Assembly: GCA_017624495.1 (NCBI GenBank)
Contig: JAGAMY010000011.1
Coordinates: 1 to 58,602, forward strand
DNA length: 58,602 bases
From: Lachnospiraceae bacterium
GTDB taxonomy: Bacteria; Bacillota; Clostridia; Lachnospirales; Lachnospiraceae
Direction of reading: 5' to 3'
Shown: in pieces, positions 1 to 9,872 of the stretch
Layout of the letters: each line of letters opens with the position of its first letter
Numbering within the stretch: position 1 is the stretch's first letter
The notes under the pieces: model-generated
Databases searched by the model: none
What the model saw: the letters and a program-made list of their open reading frames with translations, nothing else
Told to the model about the DNA's origin: nothing
Made by a program: the position numbers and the translations under genes

Positions 1-324
1 ACATAATAAAAGTCCTTTTTATTTATAGTATATCACACTATTACAAACTAGTACATATAAAAACAAAAGAATTGACATAAAAAATGCAGGTTTCATGCGA
101 CCTGCAAGCGTTTTTTCTAATATTCAACTGTCAAACTCCCGATTGCAGCATTATTGTATGATAGAAAATTTGAAGTATAAAAGGCAAGGCGGAATCAGTG
201 TCAGAGAAATGCTGTGTATATGTACCTATTGTGGAATAAAATAAGGTGTGTTAAAATTAAAATATATGCCCAAATTTAACCGAATACAAAGGATGAAAAT
301 ATAAAAATCGATAAGGAGGAAAAT
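1..324. other. AT-rich intergenic region before arcC
   Basis: I see no gene here. It holds the hairpin terminator at 85-117 and an AT-rich stretch up to the AAGGAGG ribosome binding site just before the ATG at 325. I could not place a convincing -35/-10 pair for arcC. Confidence 0.5.
85..117. terminator. Rho-independent terminator of an upstream gene
   Basis: TGCAGGT (85-91) pairs with ACCTGCA (100-106), followed within a few bases by a run of six T. A-runs on the 5' side make it usable from the other strand too. It probably ends a gene lying left of the window. Confidence 0.6.
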
Positions 325-1257
325 ATGAGAAAGAAAAAGATTGTTATTGCGTTAGGACATGAAGCATTAGGCACAACTCTGCCGGAGCAGAAAACTGCCA
401 CACTAAAAACCGCAAAAGCAGTAGCAGATTTAATAGAAGCCGATTATCAGGTAGTCATTTCACACAGTAACGGACCACAGGTAGGGATGATTCATACGGC
501 AATGGCAGAATTTTGTAAAAATCACCCGGAATATACAGCAACACCAATGTCCGTGTGTTCTGCCATGAGTCAGGGCTATATTGGTTACGATTTGCAGAAT
601 GCGATTCGTACAGAATTGTTAGGCAGAGGAATTTATAAAACCGTATCCACCATACTGACACAGGTATGTGTAGATCCTTATGATGAGGCGTTTTATCATC
701 CCACAAAGTTAATTGGTCGTCTGATGAGCGCAGAAGAAGCGGAAGCAGAAGAAAAAAAGGGAAATCATGTGGTACAGACAGAAGGCGGATACCGCAGAAT
801 TGTGGCGGCACCAAAGCCGATGGATATTGTAGAGATAGATGCCATTCGTACCTTATGTGAAGCAGATCAGATAGTAATTGCCTGTGGCGGCGGTGGTATT
901 CCGGTGCTTGCGCAGGCAAATAAGTTAAAAGGCGCCAGTGCAGTGATTGAAAAGGATCTTGCAGCAGGGAAATTAGCAGAGCTTTTAGATGCGGATATGT
1001 TTGTTATTTTAACAGGAGAAGATAAGGTATGTCTGAATTTTAATACCGCAGAAGAAAAACCATTATCGGAAATCCGTGTGTCACAGGCAAAGGCATATAT
1101 AGAAGAAGGACAGTTTGAAGAAGGCACAATTTTGCCAAAAATTCAGGCAGCGGTAGATTTTATCGGTGATTCTGCTGTCAAAACAGCATTAATAACAAGA
1201 CTGGATAAAACAAGAGAAGCTATGGAAGGTACAACAGGTACGGTTATCCGTAAATAG
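325..1257 (+). CDS. arcC: Carbamate kinase
   Basis: The 310-residue product matches the usual length of carbamate kinase, an amino-acid-kinase-fold enzyme. It makes ATP and ammonium plus CO2 from carbamoyl phosphate, usually as the last step of the arginine deiminase pathway. Visible family signatures are the N-terminal IVIALGHEAL segment, SHSNGPQVG, and the glycine loop ACGGGGIPV at about residues 190-199. The ATG follows AAGGAGG. No arcA or arcB is present in the window, so the carbamoyl phosphate source is unknown; it could be arginine, agmatine or a purine route encoded elsewhere. The stop codon overlaps the first base of an alternative GTG for the next gene, so it may be cotranscribed with the wall hydrolases. 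Confidence 0.95.
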   Translation: MRKKKIVIALGHEALGTTLPEQKTATLKTAKAVADLIEADYQVVISHSNGPQVGMIHTAMAEFCKNHPEYTATPMSVCSAMSQGYIGYDLQNAIRTELLGRGIYKTVSTILTQVCVDPYDEAFYHPTKLIGRLMSAEEAEAEEKKGNHVVQTEGGYRRIVAAPKPMDIVEIDAIRTLCEADQIVIACGGGGIPVLAQANKLKGASAVIEKDLAAGKLAELLDADMFVILTGEDKVCLNFNTAEEKPLSEIRVSQAKAYIEEGQFEEGTILPKIQAAVDFIGDSAVKTALITRLDKTREAMEGTTGTVIRK

Positions 1258-1280
1258 TGTTGTGGAAGGATAAAAGTAAA

Positions 1281-4200
1281 ATGCGTAGAATCAAAAGATG
1301 GATGGCAATGCTGTTAGCAGTAATCATACTGCTTGGGACAGGGTATAGTGATGTGGCAGCGGCAGCTTTGCAGACAGATACAAAGGTGACAGAAGAAGCG
1401 GCAGAAGTATCGGGAAATGCGTTTATGCAGGAGGAAGAACAACCGCTGCAAAATGAAGCAGTTGAAGAGGAGACAGAATCGCTGCAGGAGGAAGTAACTG
1501 AAGCAGAAGCCGTTTTAGACACTATCCATGAATACAGAAAAGGCACAACCACATCCTCAAAAGCCGGTTTAATTATTGTATTAGACCCGGGACTTGGCGG
1601 TACGGATACAGGTGCACAGGTAAATGGCATTGTAGAAAAAACTCTGAATTTAAAAATAGCACAGTACTGCAAAGCTGAGTTAGAGCAGTATACAGGTGTT
1701 ACGGTATATCTGACAAGGGAAACGGATGAAGTCAATCCAACACTTACTGAACGGGCGCAGATGGCAGTGGATAAAAAAGCAGATTTGTTCATTGGCATCC
1801 ACAATAATTCCAGTACAAGTACAGCCCCCAGCGGAGTGAACGTATATTATCCGAATGAAAACTATAATGCGCAATGTAGTGCAGTCGGAAAATCTGTGGC
1901 ATCGGCGGTAGAGTCAAAACTGACAGATTTAGGGCTTTCCAGTGGTGGCATACATTACGAAAATTCACAAAACGGGACGAAATTTCCGGATGGAAGTATA
2001 GCCGATTATTATGGAGTAATCCGCCGCTGCAAGGAAAATTCTATCCCGGCAATTATCATTAAGCATGCTTTTGTAACCAATACAGAGGATGTAAAAAAAT
2101 ATTTAAGCAGTGATAAAAAACTAAAAAAATTAGGTGTGGCAGATGCCGCCGGTGTGGCTGAATACTATGGCATCAGTAAAGGTGTCGGTTTTACAAGCGT
2201 TGCGGCAAAGAGCAGCAGCAGTATAGAATTGCAGTGGCAGAAGCAGGAAGGCATTACCGGTTATTGTATTTACAGAAGCACAGCAAGTAACGGAGAGTTT
2301 ACAGAGGTTGCCACGATTGCATCCGCATCCACAACAAGCTGGACAGATACGGGACTTACGCCGGGAGCGACGTATTATTATAAAATATGTACCTATACTG
2401 TATCGGATACCGGCACAGTATATAGTGCCTATAGTCCGATAGTGGCAGGTGTTACCGGAGAACAGCCAAAGATTGCTTCAATAAAATCCAAAAACAGCAA
2501 GGCGTTAGTTATCAGCTGGGATATTATGACAAATGCGGCAGGATATGAAATTTATCGTTCAACAACAAAAGATGGTACATATTCACTTGTAGGAACGGTG
2601 AGTGGTACAACACGGCTGACCTATACGGATACAACGGTAAAAGCAGGAAAATTGTATTATTATAAAATTCGTTCATGGATGCAGGATGGCACTAATACGG
2701 TATATAGTGATTACAGTGAACCGGTGAGTGGCAGAACCGCCAAAATACCATCAAAGCTGAAAGTGAAATCAAAGGACAGCAATACATTGTCTATTTCATG
2801 GAAAGCAGTAAAAAATGTATCGGGATTTATTTTACAAAGAACAGATACGCCGGGTGGAAAATACAAAAAAATTGCCACTATCAATGATGGAACCGCAACA
2901 AGTTACGAAGATACCAAAATAAAAGCCGGTGTGACTTATTATTATAGAATACAAAGTTTCAATACGAACAACGATTTAAAAGGATATAGTGGCTATTCAG
3001 AGGCAGTCAGTGGAAAAACATTAGCCAAAACATCGATTACGCAGCTTTATGCTAAATCCGCTACCAAAATGGTAGTCAAATGGACGAAGACAGCGGATGC
3101 AGATGGTTATGTGATTTACCGCAGTACAGAAAAAAATGGTACATATACAAAGGTAAAGACGATTAAATCAGCAAATACCACAAGCTATACGGATAAAGAA
3201 CTGACACCGGGAACGAAATATTTTTACAAAATCCGTACAAGAAAAAAAGTGGATGGAGCTACGCATTATGGTTCAGATTCTAAAGTGCGTAAGGCATGGA
3301 CAGGAAAAAAAGCTGTAATAACAGAGGTTGTAGGTACAACCGGTACAAAAATCCGTATTACATGGGATGAAGTAGAAGGCGCAGACAGCTACATCGTATA
3401 CCGCAGCACATCCAAAAAGGGAAAATTCAAAAAAATCGCTTCTGTTTCCTTAGAAAAAGGAACCAGTTATCAGGATAAAAAGCTGAAAATGACAAAAAAA
3501 TATTTTTACAAAGTAGAAGCGAAAATGAAAGGGTACAAAGCTGTAGGTACAAGTGGAAAGAGCAGTACAGCCAGTGGCTATCCTATGCATGTAACCACAA
3601 TTACATCTGTAGCGGCAAATGCTGATAACCAGTTACAGATTAATTGGAATCCGGTAAAGAATGTTACAGGTTACCGATTGTATCGCAGTACGCAGGAAGA
3701 TGCAAATTATACATTGCTTGCCACCGTATCCGGCAGCAGTAAAAGCAGTTATGTGGATACAACAGCCACAGCAGGAACGGTATATTATTACAAAATTGTA
3801 CTGATAAACAGTTATAAGGGAAATACCATTTACGGTGGATATTCCACAGCTGCAGCAGGTGTGCTTTTAACAGCGCCGAAAGATGTCAGCGTAGTGTCCG
3901 CAGCAGAAAATCAGTTAGATATTACCTGGGCAGAGGTAACCGGGGCTTTAGGTTATACGGTTTACCGCAGTATGGAGTTTGCAGGAAACTATACACCGAT
4001 AGGAACGACTGTATCCGGCAGTGAAACCAGTTATTCAGATATGACAGTCACAAAGGATGTTACCTATTATTATAAAATAGCAGCAACAGGACCAAATAAC
4101 AGCAGTAGTCCATTTAGCGCAGTGGCAACCGGATGTGCAGTAGCAAAACCGATAATTACCGGAGCGGTATGGAATCCGGAGAAAACAGGGATAACGCTAA

Positions 4201-4946
4201 CATGGCAGCCATCAACGGTGGCATCAGGATATGAGGTGTATAGAAGTACATATTCGGCACCTTCTGTTCAGACGAAAATTGCCACAGTAAATAATGCGTT
4301 CCATTTGGATATGGATGTGAATACCGCAGAAGTATATTATTATCGTGTGCGGGCGTATACGATTGTAACAGAAGATGGTAAAAGTAAAATGGTATATGGG
4401 ACATTTTCTGATACTGTATCTACAAATTCAGCGGATTATCGGATTATGGGGTCACCGCAAGTTACCGTAGAACAGATGGCGACATTCTACCAGGCATCAG
4501 GCAAGACCTATCCGGCTGCAGTTTATGCAGATAAAGGTGCTGCAAATATTAGTGCTTTTTGTCAGATTGTATATGAAGAGTGCTGCATTGAAGGTGTTAA
4601 GCCGGAGGTGCTTTTTGCACAGATTTGTCATGAAACAGGATATTTACAGTTTGGCGGACAAATAAAAGCTGAGCAGTGCAATTTTGGTGGTTTAGGAGCA
4701 ACGGATGATGGTGCAAGTGGTGGTGTGTTTGCAGATGTAAGAACCGGTATACGCACACAGGTGCAGCATTTGAAAGCCTATGCATCCACAGATCCTTTGA
4801 AGGAAACATGCATTGACAGCAGATTTCATTATGTGACTCGTGGAAAAGCAGAATATGTGCAGCAGTTAGGAAAAGGAAACTGGGCAACAGATACATCCTA
4901 CGATATAAAGCTGATGAGTTATATCAATAAAATGGAGAAGAGGTAA
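1281..4946 (+). CDS. Secreted multidomain wall protein: degenerate amidase, eight FnIII repeats, glucosaminidase
   Basis: The product has about 1221 residues. I chose ATG 1281 because GGAAGGA (1264-1270) sits correctly before it and a hydrophobic signal peptide follows at once; a GTG at 1257 is possible but lacks a site. After an acidic spacer comes an N-acetylmuramoyl-L-alanine amidase (Amidase_3) fold at about 95-280, then about eight fibronectin-III modules (YRST...YYYKI pattern), then a FlgJ/LytD-like glucosaminidase at about 1060-1221 with catalytic-type Glu 1118 in the HETG motif. The amidase is odd: the zinc-ligand His of DPGHGG is Leu (residue 105) and the late catalytic Glu is Lys (261), although Glu 119 and His 174 remain. 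It is probably inactive as an amidase and may only bind peptidoglycan. Confidence 0.85.
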   Translation: MRRIKRWMAMLLAVIILLGTGYSDVAAAALQTDTKVTEEAAEVSGNAFMQEEEQPLQNEAVEEETESLQEEVTEAEAVLDTIHEYRKGTTTSSKAGLIIVLDPGLGGTDTGAQVNGIVEKTLNLKIAQYCKAELEQYTGVTVYLTRETDEVNPTLTERAQMAVDKKADLFIGIHNNSSTSTAPSGVNVYYPNENYNAQCSAVGKSVASAVESKLTDLGLSSGGIHYENSQNGTKFPDGSIADYYGVIRRCKENSIPAIIIKHAFVTNTEDVKKYLSSDKKLKKLGVADAAGVAEYYGISKGVGFTSVAAKSSSSIELQWQKQEGITGYCIYRSTASNGEFTEVATIASASTTSWTDTGLTPGATYYYKICTYTVSDTGTVYSAYSPIVAGVTGEQPKIASIKSKNSKALVISWDIMTNAAGYEIYRSTTKDGTYSLVGTVSGTTRLTYTDTTVKAGKLYYYKIRSWMQDGTNTVYSDYSEPVSGRTAKIPSKLKVKSKDSNTLSISWKAVKNVSGFILQRTDTPGGKYKKIATINDGTATSYEDTKIKAGVTYYYRIQSFNTNNDLKGYSGYSEAVSGKTLAKTSITQLYAKSATKMVVKWTKTADADGYVIYRSTEKNGTYTKVKTIKSANTTSYTDKELTPGTKYFYKIRTRKKVDGATHYGSDSKVRKAWTGKKAVITEVVGTTGTKIRITWDEVEGADSYIVYRSTSKKGKFKKIASVSLEKGTSYQDKKLKMTKKYFYKVEAKMKGYKAVGTSGKSSTASGYPMHVTTITSVAANADNQLQINWNPVKNVTGYRLYRSTQEDANYTLLATVSGSSKSSYVDTTATAGTVYYYKIVLINSYKGNTIYGGYSTAAAGVLLTAPKDVSVVSAAENQLDITWAEVTGALGYTVYRSMEFAGNYTPIGTTVSGSETSYSDMTVTKDVTYYYKIAATGPNNSSSPFSAVATGCAVAKPIITGAVWNPEKTGITLTWQPSTVASGYEVYRSTYSAPSVQTKIATVNNAFHLDMDVNTAEVYYYRVRAYTIVTEDGKSKMVYGTFSDTVSTNSADYRIMGSPQVTVEQMATFYQASGKTYPAAVYADKGAANISAFCQIVYEECCIEGVKPEVLFAQICHETGYLQFGGQIKAEQCNFGGLGATDDGASGGVFADVRTGIRTQVQHLKAYASTDPLKETCIDSRFHYVTRGKAEYVQQLGKGNWATDTSYDIKLMSYINKMEKR

Positions 4947-4952
4947 AGACAG

Positions 4953-6668
4953 ATGAAAAGATGGACAAAATATCTTCTGGCAGCAGTTGTGCTGTGCATG
5001 GTATTAGGCATGGGGGATTTTGTATATGGAGCAGATGCAAAAGCAACTGCCACTGCCGTAGCCAGCAACAAAATCGAAGTCAGATGGCAGGAAACAGCAG
5101 AAACATCTGCATATAAAGTTTACCGCAGCACAAGTAAAGAGGGCGGATATGAGCTGTTAGCTACAGTGAAAAAGACTGTGTACAGAGATAGAAAAGTTAA
5201 AGCAGGTGTGAATTATTATTATCGTATTTCACCTATTAGTTCAGAAAATCATGAAGAAATAAAATCCCTTCGTATGACCGTTAAGGTACGGGCACCACAG
5301 CAGGTAGAAATATCCAGACTGACAGTAAAAGCTTCAGACAAAATCAAACTTTACTGGAAACTGTCAAAGGGAGCAAATGGCTATCAGGTATATCGCTCCA
5401 CCGGTATAAAAGGTGAGTATACCATGATTGCTGAATTGAAGGGAAACAGCACAGTGGTATATACGGATGAAACGCTGATTCCGGGACAGACCTACTATTA
5501 CAAAATACGTCCTACCGTAAGCAATAATGGGCAGCAGGGCTATGGTTCCTATTCAAGTCCGATTAAAGGGAAAACCGTGCCAAAGACAGAAATTACATCT
5601 GTCAAATCCGTGAATTCCAATACCTTAAAGCTTACATGGGATAAGGTAAGTAATGCCGTTACATATGAAATATACCGCAGCGAAAAAAAGGCTGGCGGTT
5701 ATGAGAAAATTGCAGAATTAAGTAATTCTGTACAGAAATATTCCGATAAGAATATTAAAAGTGGTAAAAAATATTTTTACAAAATAGTTGTAACCGGAGT
5801 ACTGAATGGAAAAGACATCAATAGCGGATATTCCAAGCCGGTATCGAACCGTACATTAAAACAGGTAAAAATTGCATCCATTAAGACAACAATTACCGAT
5901 GGATTGAAGTTGAAATGGGGAAAAGTTACGGATGCTTCAAGATATAGCATTTTCCGTGCATCTTCCCAGAATGGAACATATAAAAAGGTAGCAACCGTAA
6001 AAGCGACCGATGCAAATGCCCAGTATTATACGGATTTAAAGGTTAAAGCAGGAAGAACCTATTATTATAAAATACAGGCATATTCCAATGAAAATGGCAT
6101 TATTGCTTCAGGCTGCAGCAGTCACTCAGCAGTAAAAAAAGCCTCCACATCCTATGCAATTATGGGGGAATCCACAGTTACGGCAGAACAGATGTCAAAG
6201 CTCTTTCTTGCATCCGGCAGAACCTATCCGGCAGAAATTTACAAAAGTAAGGGAGCAAAAAATCTTAAAAAATTCTGCCAGATTGTTTTAGAGGAGTCTG
6301 CCAAGGAAGGTGTGAAAGCAGAAGTGATTTTCGCACAGATTTGCTTGGAAACGGGCTATTTACGCTTTGGTGGACAGGTAAAAGCAGAACAGTGCAACTT
6401 TGCCGGACTTGGTGCGACGGATGACGGAGCTGCCGGTGCAACCTTTGAAAATGTAAGAATTGGTATTCGTGCGCAGGTGCAGCACATGAAAGGTTATGCA
6501 TCAAAAGACAGCTTGAATCTCGATTGTGTAGACCCAAGATTTAAGTATCTGGCATATCGCAGAGGTACAACACCATATGTACAGGATTTAGGCAATGGAA
6601 ACTGGGCAACAGACCCAAATTATGCATCAAAGCTCATGGGTTTAATCAAAATGATGAAAAGCTATTAA
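4953..6668 (+). CDS. Secreted FnIII-glucosaminidase (peptidoglycan hydrolase)
   Basis: The 571-residue protein has a signal peptide (about 1-27), four fibronectin-III modules (about 28-400) and a C-terminal glucosaminidase domain (about 410-571). That last domain is closely similar to the C-terminus of the protein encoded just upstream, including the LETGYLRFGGQ catalytic segment with its Glu. It starts six bases after the previous stop, behind GGAGAAGAGG. The two genes look like products of a tandem duplication in which one copy kept or gained the amidase fold and extra FnIII repeats. Its expected role is cleavage of glycan strands at the cell surface during growth or daughter separation. 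Confidence 0.85.
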   Translation: MKRWTKYLLAAVVLCMVLGMGDFVYGADAKATATAVASNKIEVRWQETAETSAYKVYRSTSKEGGYELLATVKKTVYRDRKVKAGVNYYYRISPISSENHEEIKSLRMTVKVRAPQQVEISRLTVKASDKIKLYWKLSKGANGYQVYRSTGIKGEYTMIAELKGNSTVVYTDETLIPGQTYYYKIRPTVSNNGQQGYGSYSSPIKGKTVPKTEITSVKSVNSNTLKLTWDKVSNAVTYEIYRSEKKAGGYEKIAELSNSVQKYSDKNIKSGKKYFYKIVVTGVLNGKDINSGYSKPVSNRTLKQVKIASIKTTITDGLKLKWGKVTDASRYSIFRASSQNGTYKKVATVKATDANAQYYTDLKVKAGRTYYYKIQAYSNENGIIASGCSSHSAVKKASTSYAIMGESTVTAEQMSKLFLASGRTYPAEIYKSKGAKNLKKFCQIVLEESAKEGVKAEVIFAQICLETGYLRFGGQVKAEQCNFAGLGATDDGAAGATFENVRIGIRAQVQHMKGYASKDSLNLDCVDPRFKYLAYRRGTTPYVQDLGNGNWATDPNYASKLMGLIKMMKSY

Positions 6669-6680
6669 TAGGAGATAAGA

Positions 6681-7700
6681 ATGAAAAGAAAACAGATATA
6701 TGGTCTGTTGGCAGGACTGCTTATGGCAGTCCTGTTTGTTACTTCCTGTGGGAAAAATACCACTACAGAAGATAGCCAGCAGACACTAGAAGCAGTAACA
6801 GAAGAAGCAGCAGAGAAAGCAGCAGAGGCAGTAACAGAAGAAGCAACGGAGAAAGCAGCAGAGACAGAACCGGAAGAAGCAGTAGAGGCAGTTACAGAGG
6901 CAGTAACAGAAACAGAGCAGGAAACAGAAAGCATAACCATAACGGCGACCTCATATATAGAGATTGAAACCACAGAAGAGGAAACGGTGTCAACAGAACA
7001 GGAAGAGGTATCAACAGAATTTGTATCTCCGGAACAAACCGCAGGTACAGGTATTTTACATCATATGGAAGCGGATAAAATCATTTGTATCGATGCAGGA
7101 CATCAGATAAAAGGAATCAGTGAAAAAGAACCGATTGGACCTGGCGCAGCCGAAATGAAAGCAAAGGTGACGGGCGGAACTACAGGTACGACGACAGGCC
7201 TGCCGGAATATGAATTAAATCTGCAGGTATCCTTAAAGCTTCGTGATGAACTTTTACAGCGTGGATATGGGGTAATCATGGTAAGGGAAACCAATGAGGT
7301 AAGTATCAGTAACAGTGAACGAGCAGCGATAGCTAACAGCCATGGTGCAGATGCTTTTCTTCGTATTCATGCCAACGGTGCAAATGACAGCAGTGCCAAT
7401 GGTATAATGACCATCTGTCCAACACCGTCAAATCCGTATTGCAGTAATATTTATGCCAAATCCAGAAGTTTGTCGGATAAAGTATTAGATCAGATGGCAG
7501 CAGCTACCGGAGCTGAAAAAGACTATGTATGGGAAACAGATACCATGAGTGGTATCAACTGGTGTCAGGTGCCTGTTACGATTATAGAAATGGGCTACAT
7601 GACGAATCCAACAGAAGATACCAACATGGCAAATGCAGACTATCAGATGTTAATGGTAAAAGGAATAGCAGATGGAGTAGATTTGTATTTTGCAGAGTAA
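6681..7700 (+). CDS. N-acetylmuramoyl-L-alanine amidase, lipoprotein
   Basis: The 339-residue product has a lipoprotein signal (VTSC, Cys 23), a long Thr/Glu/Ala-rich linker (about 30-120), and an Amidase_3 catalytic domain (about 130-338). The zinc and catalytic residues missing from the first gene of this cluster are intact here: DAGH, the Glu of PEYELN, the His of RIHANG and the Glu of IIEMGY. It should cut the lactyl-amide bond between MurNAc and the stem peptide at the outer face of the membrane. It lies 12 bases after the glucosaminidase gene, preceded by AGGAGAT, so the three wall genes form one operon. It ends only two bases from the convergent diguanylate cyclase gene. Confidence 0.9.
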   Translation: MKRKQIYGLLAGLLMAVLFVTSCGKNTTTEDSQQTLEAVTEEAAEKAAEAVTEEATEKAAETEPEEAVEAVTEAVTETEQETESITITATSYIEIETTEEETVSTEQEEVSTEFVSPEQTAGTGILHHMEADKIICIDAGHQIKGISEKEPIGPGAAEMKAKVTGGTTGTTTGLPEYELNLQVSLKLRDELLQRGYGVIMVRETNEVSISNSERAAIANSHGADAFLRIHANGANDSSANGIMTICPTPSNPYCSNIYAKSRSLSDKVLDQMAAATGAEKDYVWETDTMSGINWCQVPVTIIEMGYMTNPTEDTNMANADYQMLMVKGIADGVDLYFAE

Positions 7701-7702
7701 TA

Positions 7703-9616
7703 TTATGCATGATACTCCATGAAAATTCCTTTATGATTCCGCTTAGATTCATAAAGTGCTTCATCCGCATTCTTTAGCAGTACATCAATATCCATATCGG
7801 AATGTGCTGTCCAGGCGAATCCGCCGGAAGCGCAAATTGGGCGAAGCGTGCCATCCGGGAAAACAAACGGGGTTTCTTCTAATAAAGTGAAGAAACTCTG
7901 TACCATTTTCCGAATGGAATCTCTGTCCGAATAATAATAAGTAAACATACAAAACTCATCCCCGGAACGTCGGGCAACAATACATTTCTTTTCCGGCATT
8001 TTTTGCATAATAGAAGCAAAATGTTGCAGATACTTATCACCGATATCATGTCCGTAAGTATCATTAATCTGTTTAAAAGAATCCAAATCTAACATGACAC
8101 AGGCACATAACTTACCGGGATGCATATTGGTAAGCAGGCGTGTACATTGCTCTTTAAAGTACTGGTAACGGTATAAGCCGGTTAACTGGTCATGTACATT
8201 TTCGTAAAGCATACGTTCTTTTTCGCTCATATCCTTGGTGGCATCGGTAATAACACCCAGATAACCGGAAGGCTCTAAGGAAAGGTGGATGCGTACATAT
8301 TTTCCTTCTGCGATTTTATAGGTATCTTTTTCACCGTGAACAGGTTCTTTCATTAATAGCTGAATCCGTTGATAAAAATGTGCCGGATCTGCAAAGAACT
8401 TTTGCATTTCTTCGTGAGAGAAATTCAACATTTTCCGCAAACCGGAGGTGACAAATAAATGGTCGTTCTGGTTCTGGTATTCAAATGCGGCAAGAGGAAT
8501 ATCACTCATTTTAATAATTTTCGTAATACGGTCAGAGGTATGAAGAATACTTTCTACCATAGTATTAATACCTTGACTAAGTTCTTCGAACTCAGGGTTG
8601 CCGCCTACGTCCACAGTTGCTTCTAAATTGCCGTTGGTAATTTTGGACAGGTTAAAAAGGATGTTGTGAATACCTTGTACAACTAGTCGATTTACCAGAT
8701 AATTCAGCAGTACAATAATAATGAGCTCCACGAGAATCAGACACAGGAAGGTTGGCAGCATAGTCAGCCAGAAGGTCTCTGTTAGTCTGTTTACCGGAAG
8801 GGCAGCGCATACAAGTACATTATCAGAAAGACAGGAAACTACAAATAATACCCTGCGGTCATCGGTGGTAATGACTTTTCCTTCATCACATTCCTTTAAT
8901 ATGGAAACAGGAACTGCGTGGGCAAAAGTTAAATCTTCATCCGTTGTGGAGTGACCTAAAACCATGTTGGTATTACAGTCTATAGCAAAAAATTCTTCAT
9001 CCACGTCTGTTGTAAGGGCAGAAAGAATATTGCTGTAAAAGCTTTCTCTTTGGGCTGCGAACAGATGGGTTGGTGTAATGCCTATCTGAATAATTCCTTT
9101 TTCATCAAGTCTTGCAACGCCCACATACTGCATAACTTTTCTTGTGAAATAATGCTGCTGTGCAGACTCAATGACATAAGCATCCTCATTTCCATCGAGA
9201 ATTTCTAAAAATTTTGCTGTTTGTGCATTGTCGTGAAAGTCCATACCGATATATTCCGGTGTGGAAGAATATTCGATAACACCCTCTGCGTTTGTGATAT
9301 TGATTTCATCAATATGATAGAGTGTTTTCATGCTTTGCAGTTCATCCTCAATTGCCAGCAGATGCGGAGCATTTTTTATGGTATAAGCAATGGATTTTGC
9401 ATAGGTTAAATACTCCTCGCCCATATCGTGATTAAGTGTATCTAATTCGGAGGAAGTCTGCTCCTGCGTAGCAATAATCTGATTGATTTTTGTCAAAAAA
9501 GTTTCACGTTTCTGTGCTTTCACCAGATAGGAGGTTAAAAAAGAATTAAATATCAGCAAAATAAAGATGGCTGATGTGATAATAAGTATTGTATATTTTC
9601 GAAAAATTTTCTGCAT
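7703..9616 (-). CDS. Membrane diguanylate cyclase (dCache-HAMP-PAS-GGDEF)
   Basis: The 637-residue receptor has an N-terminal membrane helix (about 8-32), an extracytoplasmic double-Cache-like sensor, a second helix (about 282-308), a HAMP-like segment, a PAS-like region (about 360-465) and a C-terminal GGDEF domain (about 470-632). The signature loop reads RRSGDEF, that is SGDEF, a variant often still active. No RxxD product-inhibition site is seen at the usual place five residues upstream. It is expected to make cyclic-di-GMP in response to an external ligand. It is one of only four minus-strand genes in the window and is convergent with the lipoprotein amidase gene. Confidence 0.88.
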   Translation of the reverse strand: MQKIFRKYTILIITSAIFILLIFNSFLTSYLVKAQKRETFLTKINQIIATQEQTSSELDTLNHDMGEEYLTYAKSIAYTIKNAPHLLAIEDELQSMKTLYHIDEINITNAEGVIEYSSTPEYIGMDFHDNAQTAKFLEILDGNEDAYVIESAQQHYFTRKVMQYVGVARLDEKGIIQIGITPTHLFAAQRESFYSNILSALTTDVDEEFFAIDCNTNMVLGHSTTDEDLTFAHAVPVSILKECDEGKVITTDDRRVLFVVSCLSDNVLVCAALPVNRLTETFWLTMLPTFLCLILVELIIIVLLNYLVNRLVVQGIHNILFNLSKITNGNLEATVDVGGNPEFEELSQGINTMVESILHTSDRITKIIKMSDIPLAAFEYQNQNDHLFVTSGLRKMLNFSHEEMQKFFADPAHFYQRIQLLMKEPVHGEKDTYKIAEGKYVRIHLSLEPSGYLGVITDATKDMSEKERMLYENVHDQLTGLYRYQYFKEQCTRLLTNMHPGKLCACVMLDLDSFKQINDTYGHDIGDKYLQHFASIMQKMPEKKCIVARRSGDEFCMFTYYYSDRDSIRKMVQSFFTLLEETPFVFPDGTLRPICASGGFAWTAHSDMDIDVLLKNADEALYESKRNHKGIFMEYHA

Positions 9617-9766
9617 ATAGTTTTCCCCTGTTCATTTGTGTAATTTCTACATACCCCACAAAGAAATTATACCATATATATAGAAAAATGTAAAAAAATA
9701 TAATGAAAAACGACAGAAATTTTATTTTTCTGTATAAAAAATAGTATATAAGTCACAAGATGGTGG

Positions 9767-9795
9767 TTGACGTATAAAGTATGGTTTGTTATAAT
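9767..9795 (+). promoter_or_regulatory. Sigma-A promoter of the NlpC/P60 gene
   Basis: TTGACG (9767-9772), a 17 bp spacer, and TATAAT (9790-9795). The predicted transcription start is near 9802, about 70 bases before the gene. Confidence 0.8.
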
Positions 9796-9809
9796 AAATG
9801 CGTAAAAAA

Positions 9810-9826
9810 TGTAACAAATTTGTAAT
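9810..9826 (+). promoter_or_regulatory. Candidate WalR (YycF) box
   Basis: TGTAAC-N5-TGTAAT fits the published WalR consensus TGTWAH-N5-TGTWAH exactly. It lies just downstream of the predicted transcription start, a position that would suit repression. It overlaps the dyad TTTGTAA-TAG-TTACAAA, which ends near 9835. The downstream gene is a peptidoglycan hydrolase, the usual class of WalR target. Confidence 0.5.
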
Positions 9827-9872
9827 AGTTACAAATCAATTAGCAGAAGATGATAGTGGAGGATAATATTTC

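Noticed and set aside
2200-4430. DNA repeat array
   Set aside because: The periodicity comes from fibronectin-III modules in the protein; the DNA is well diverged between units.
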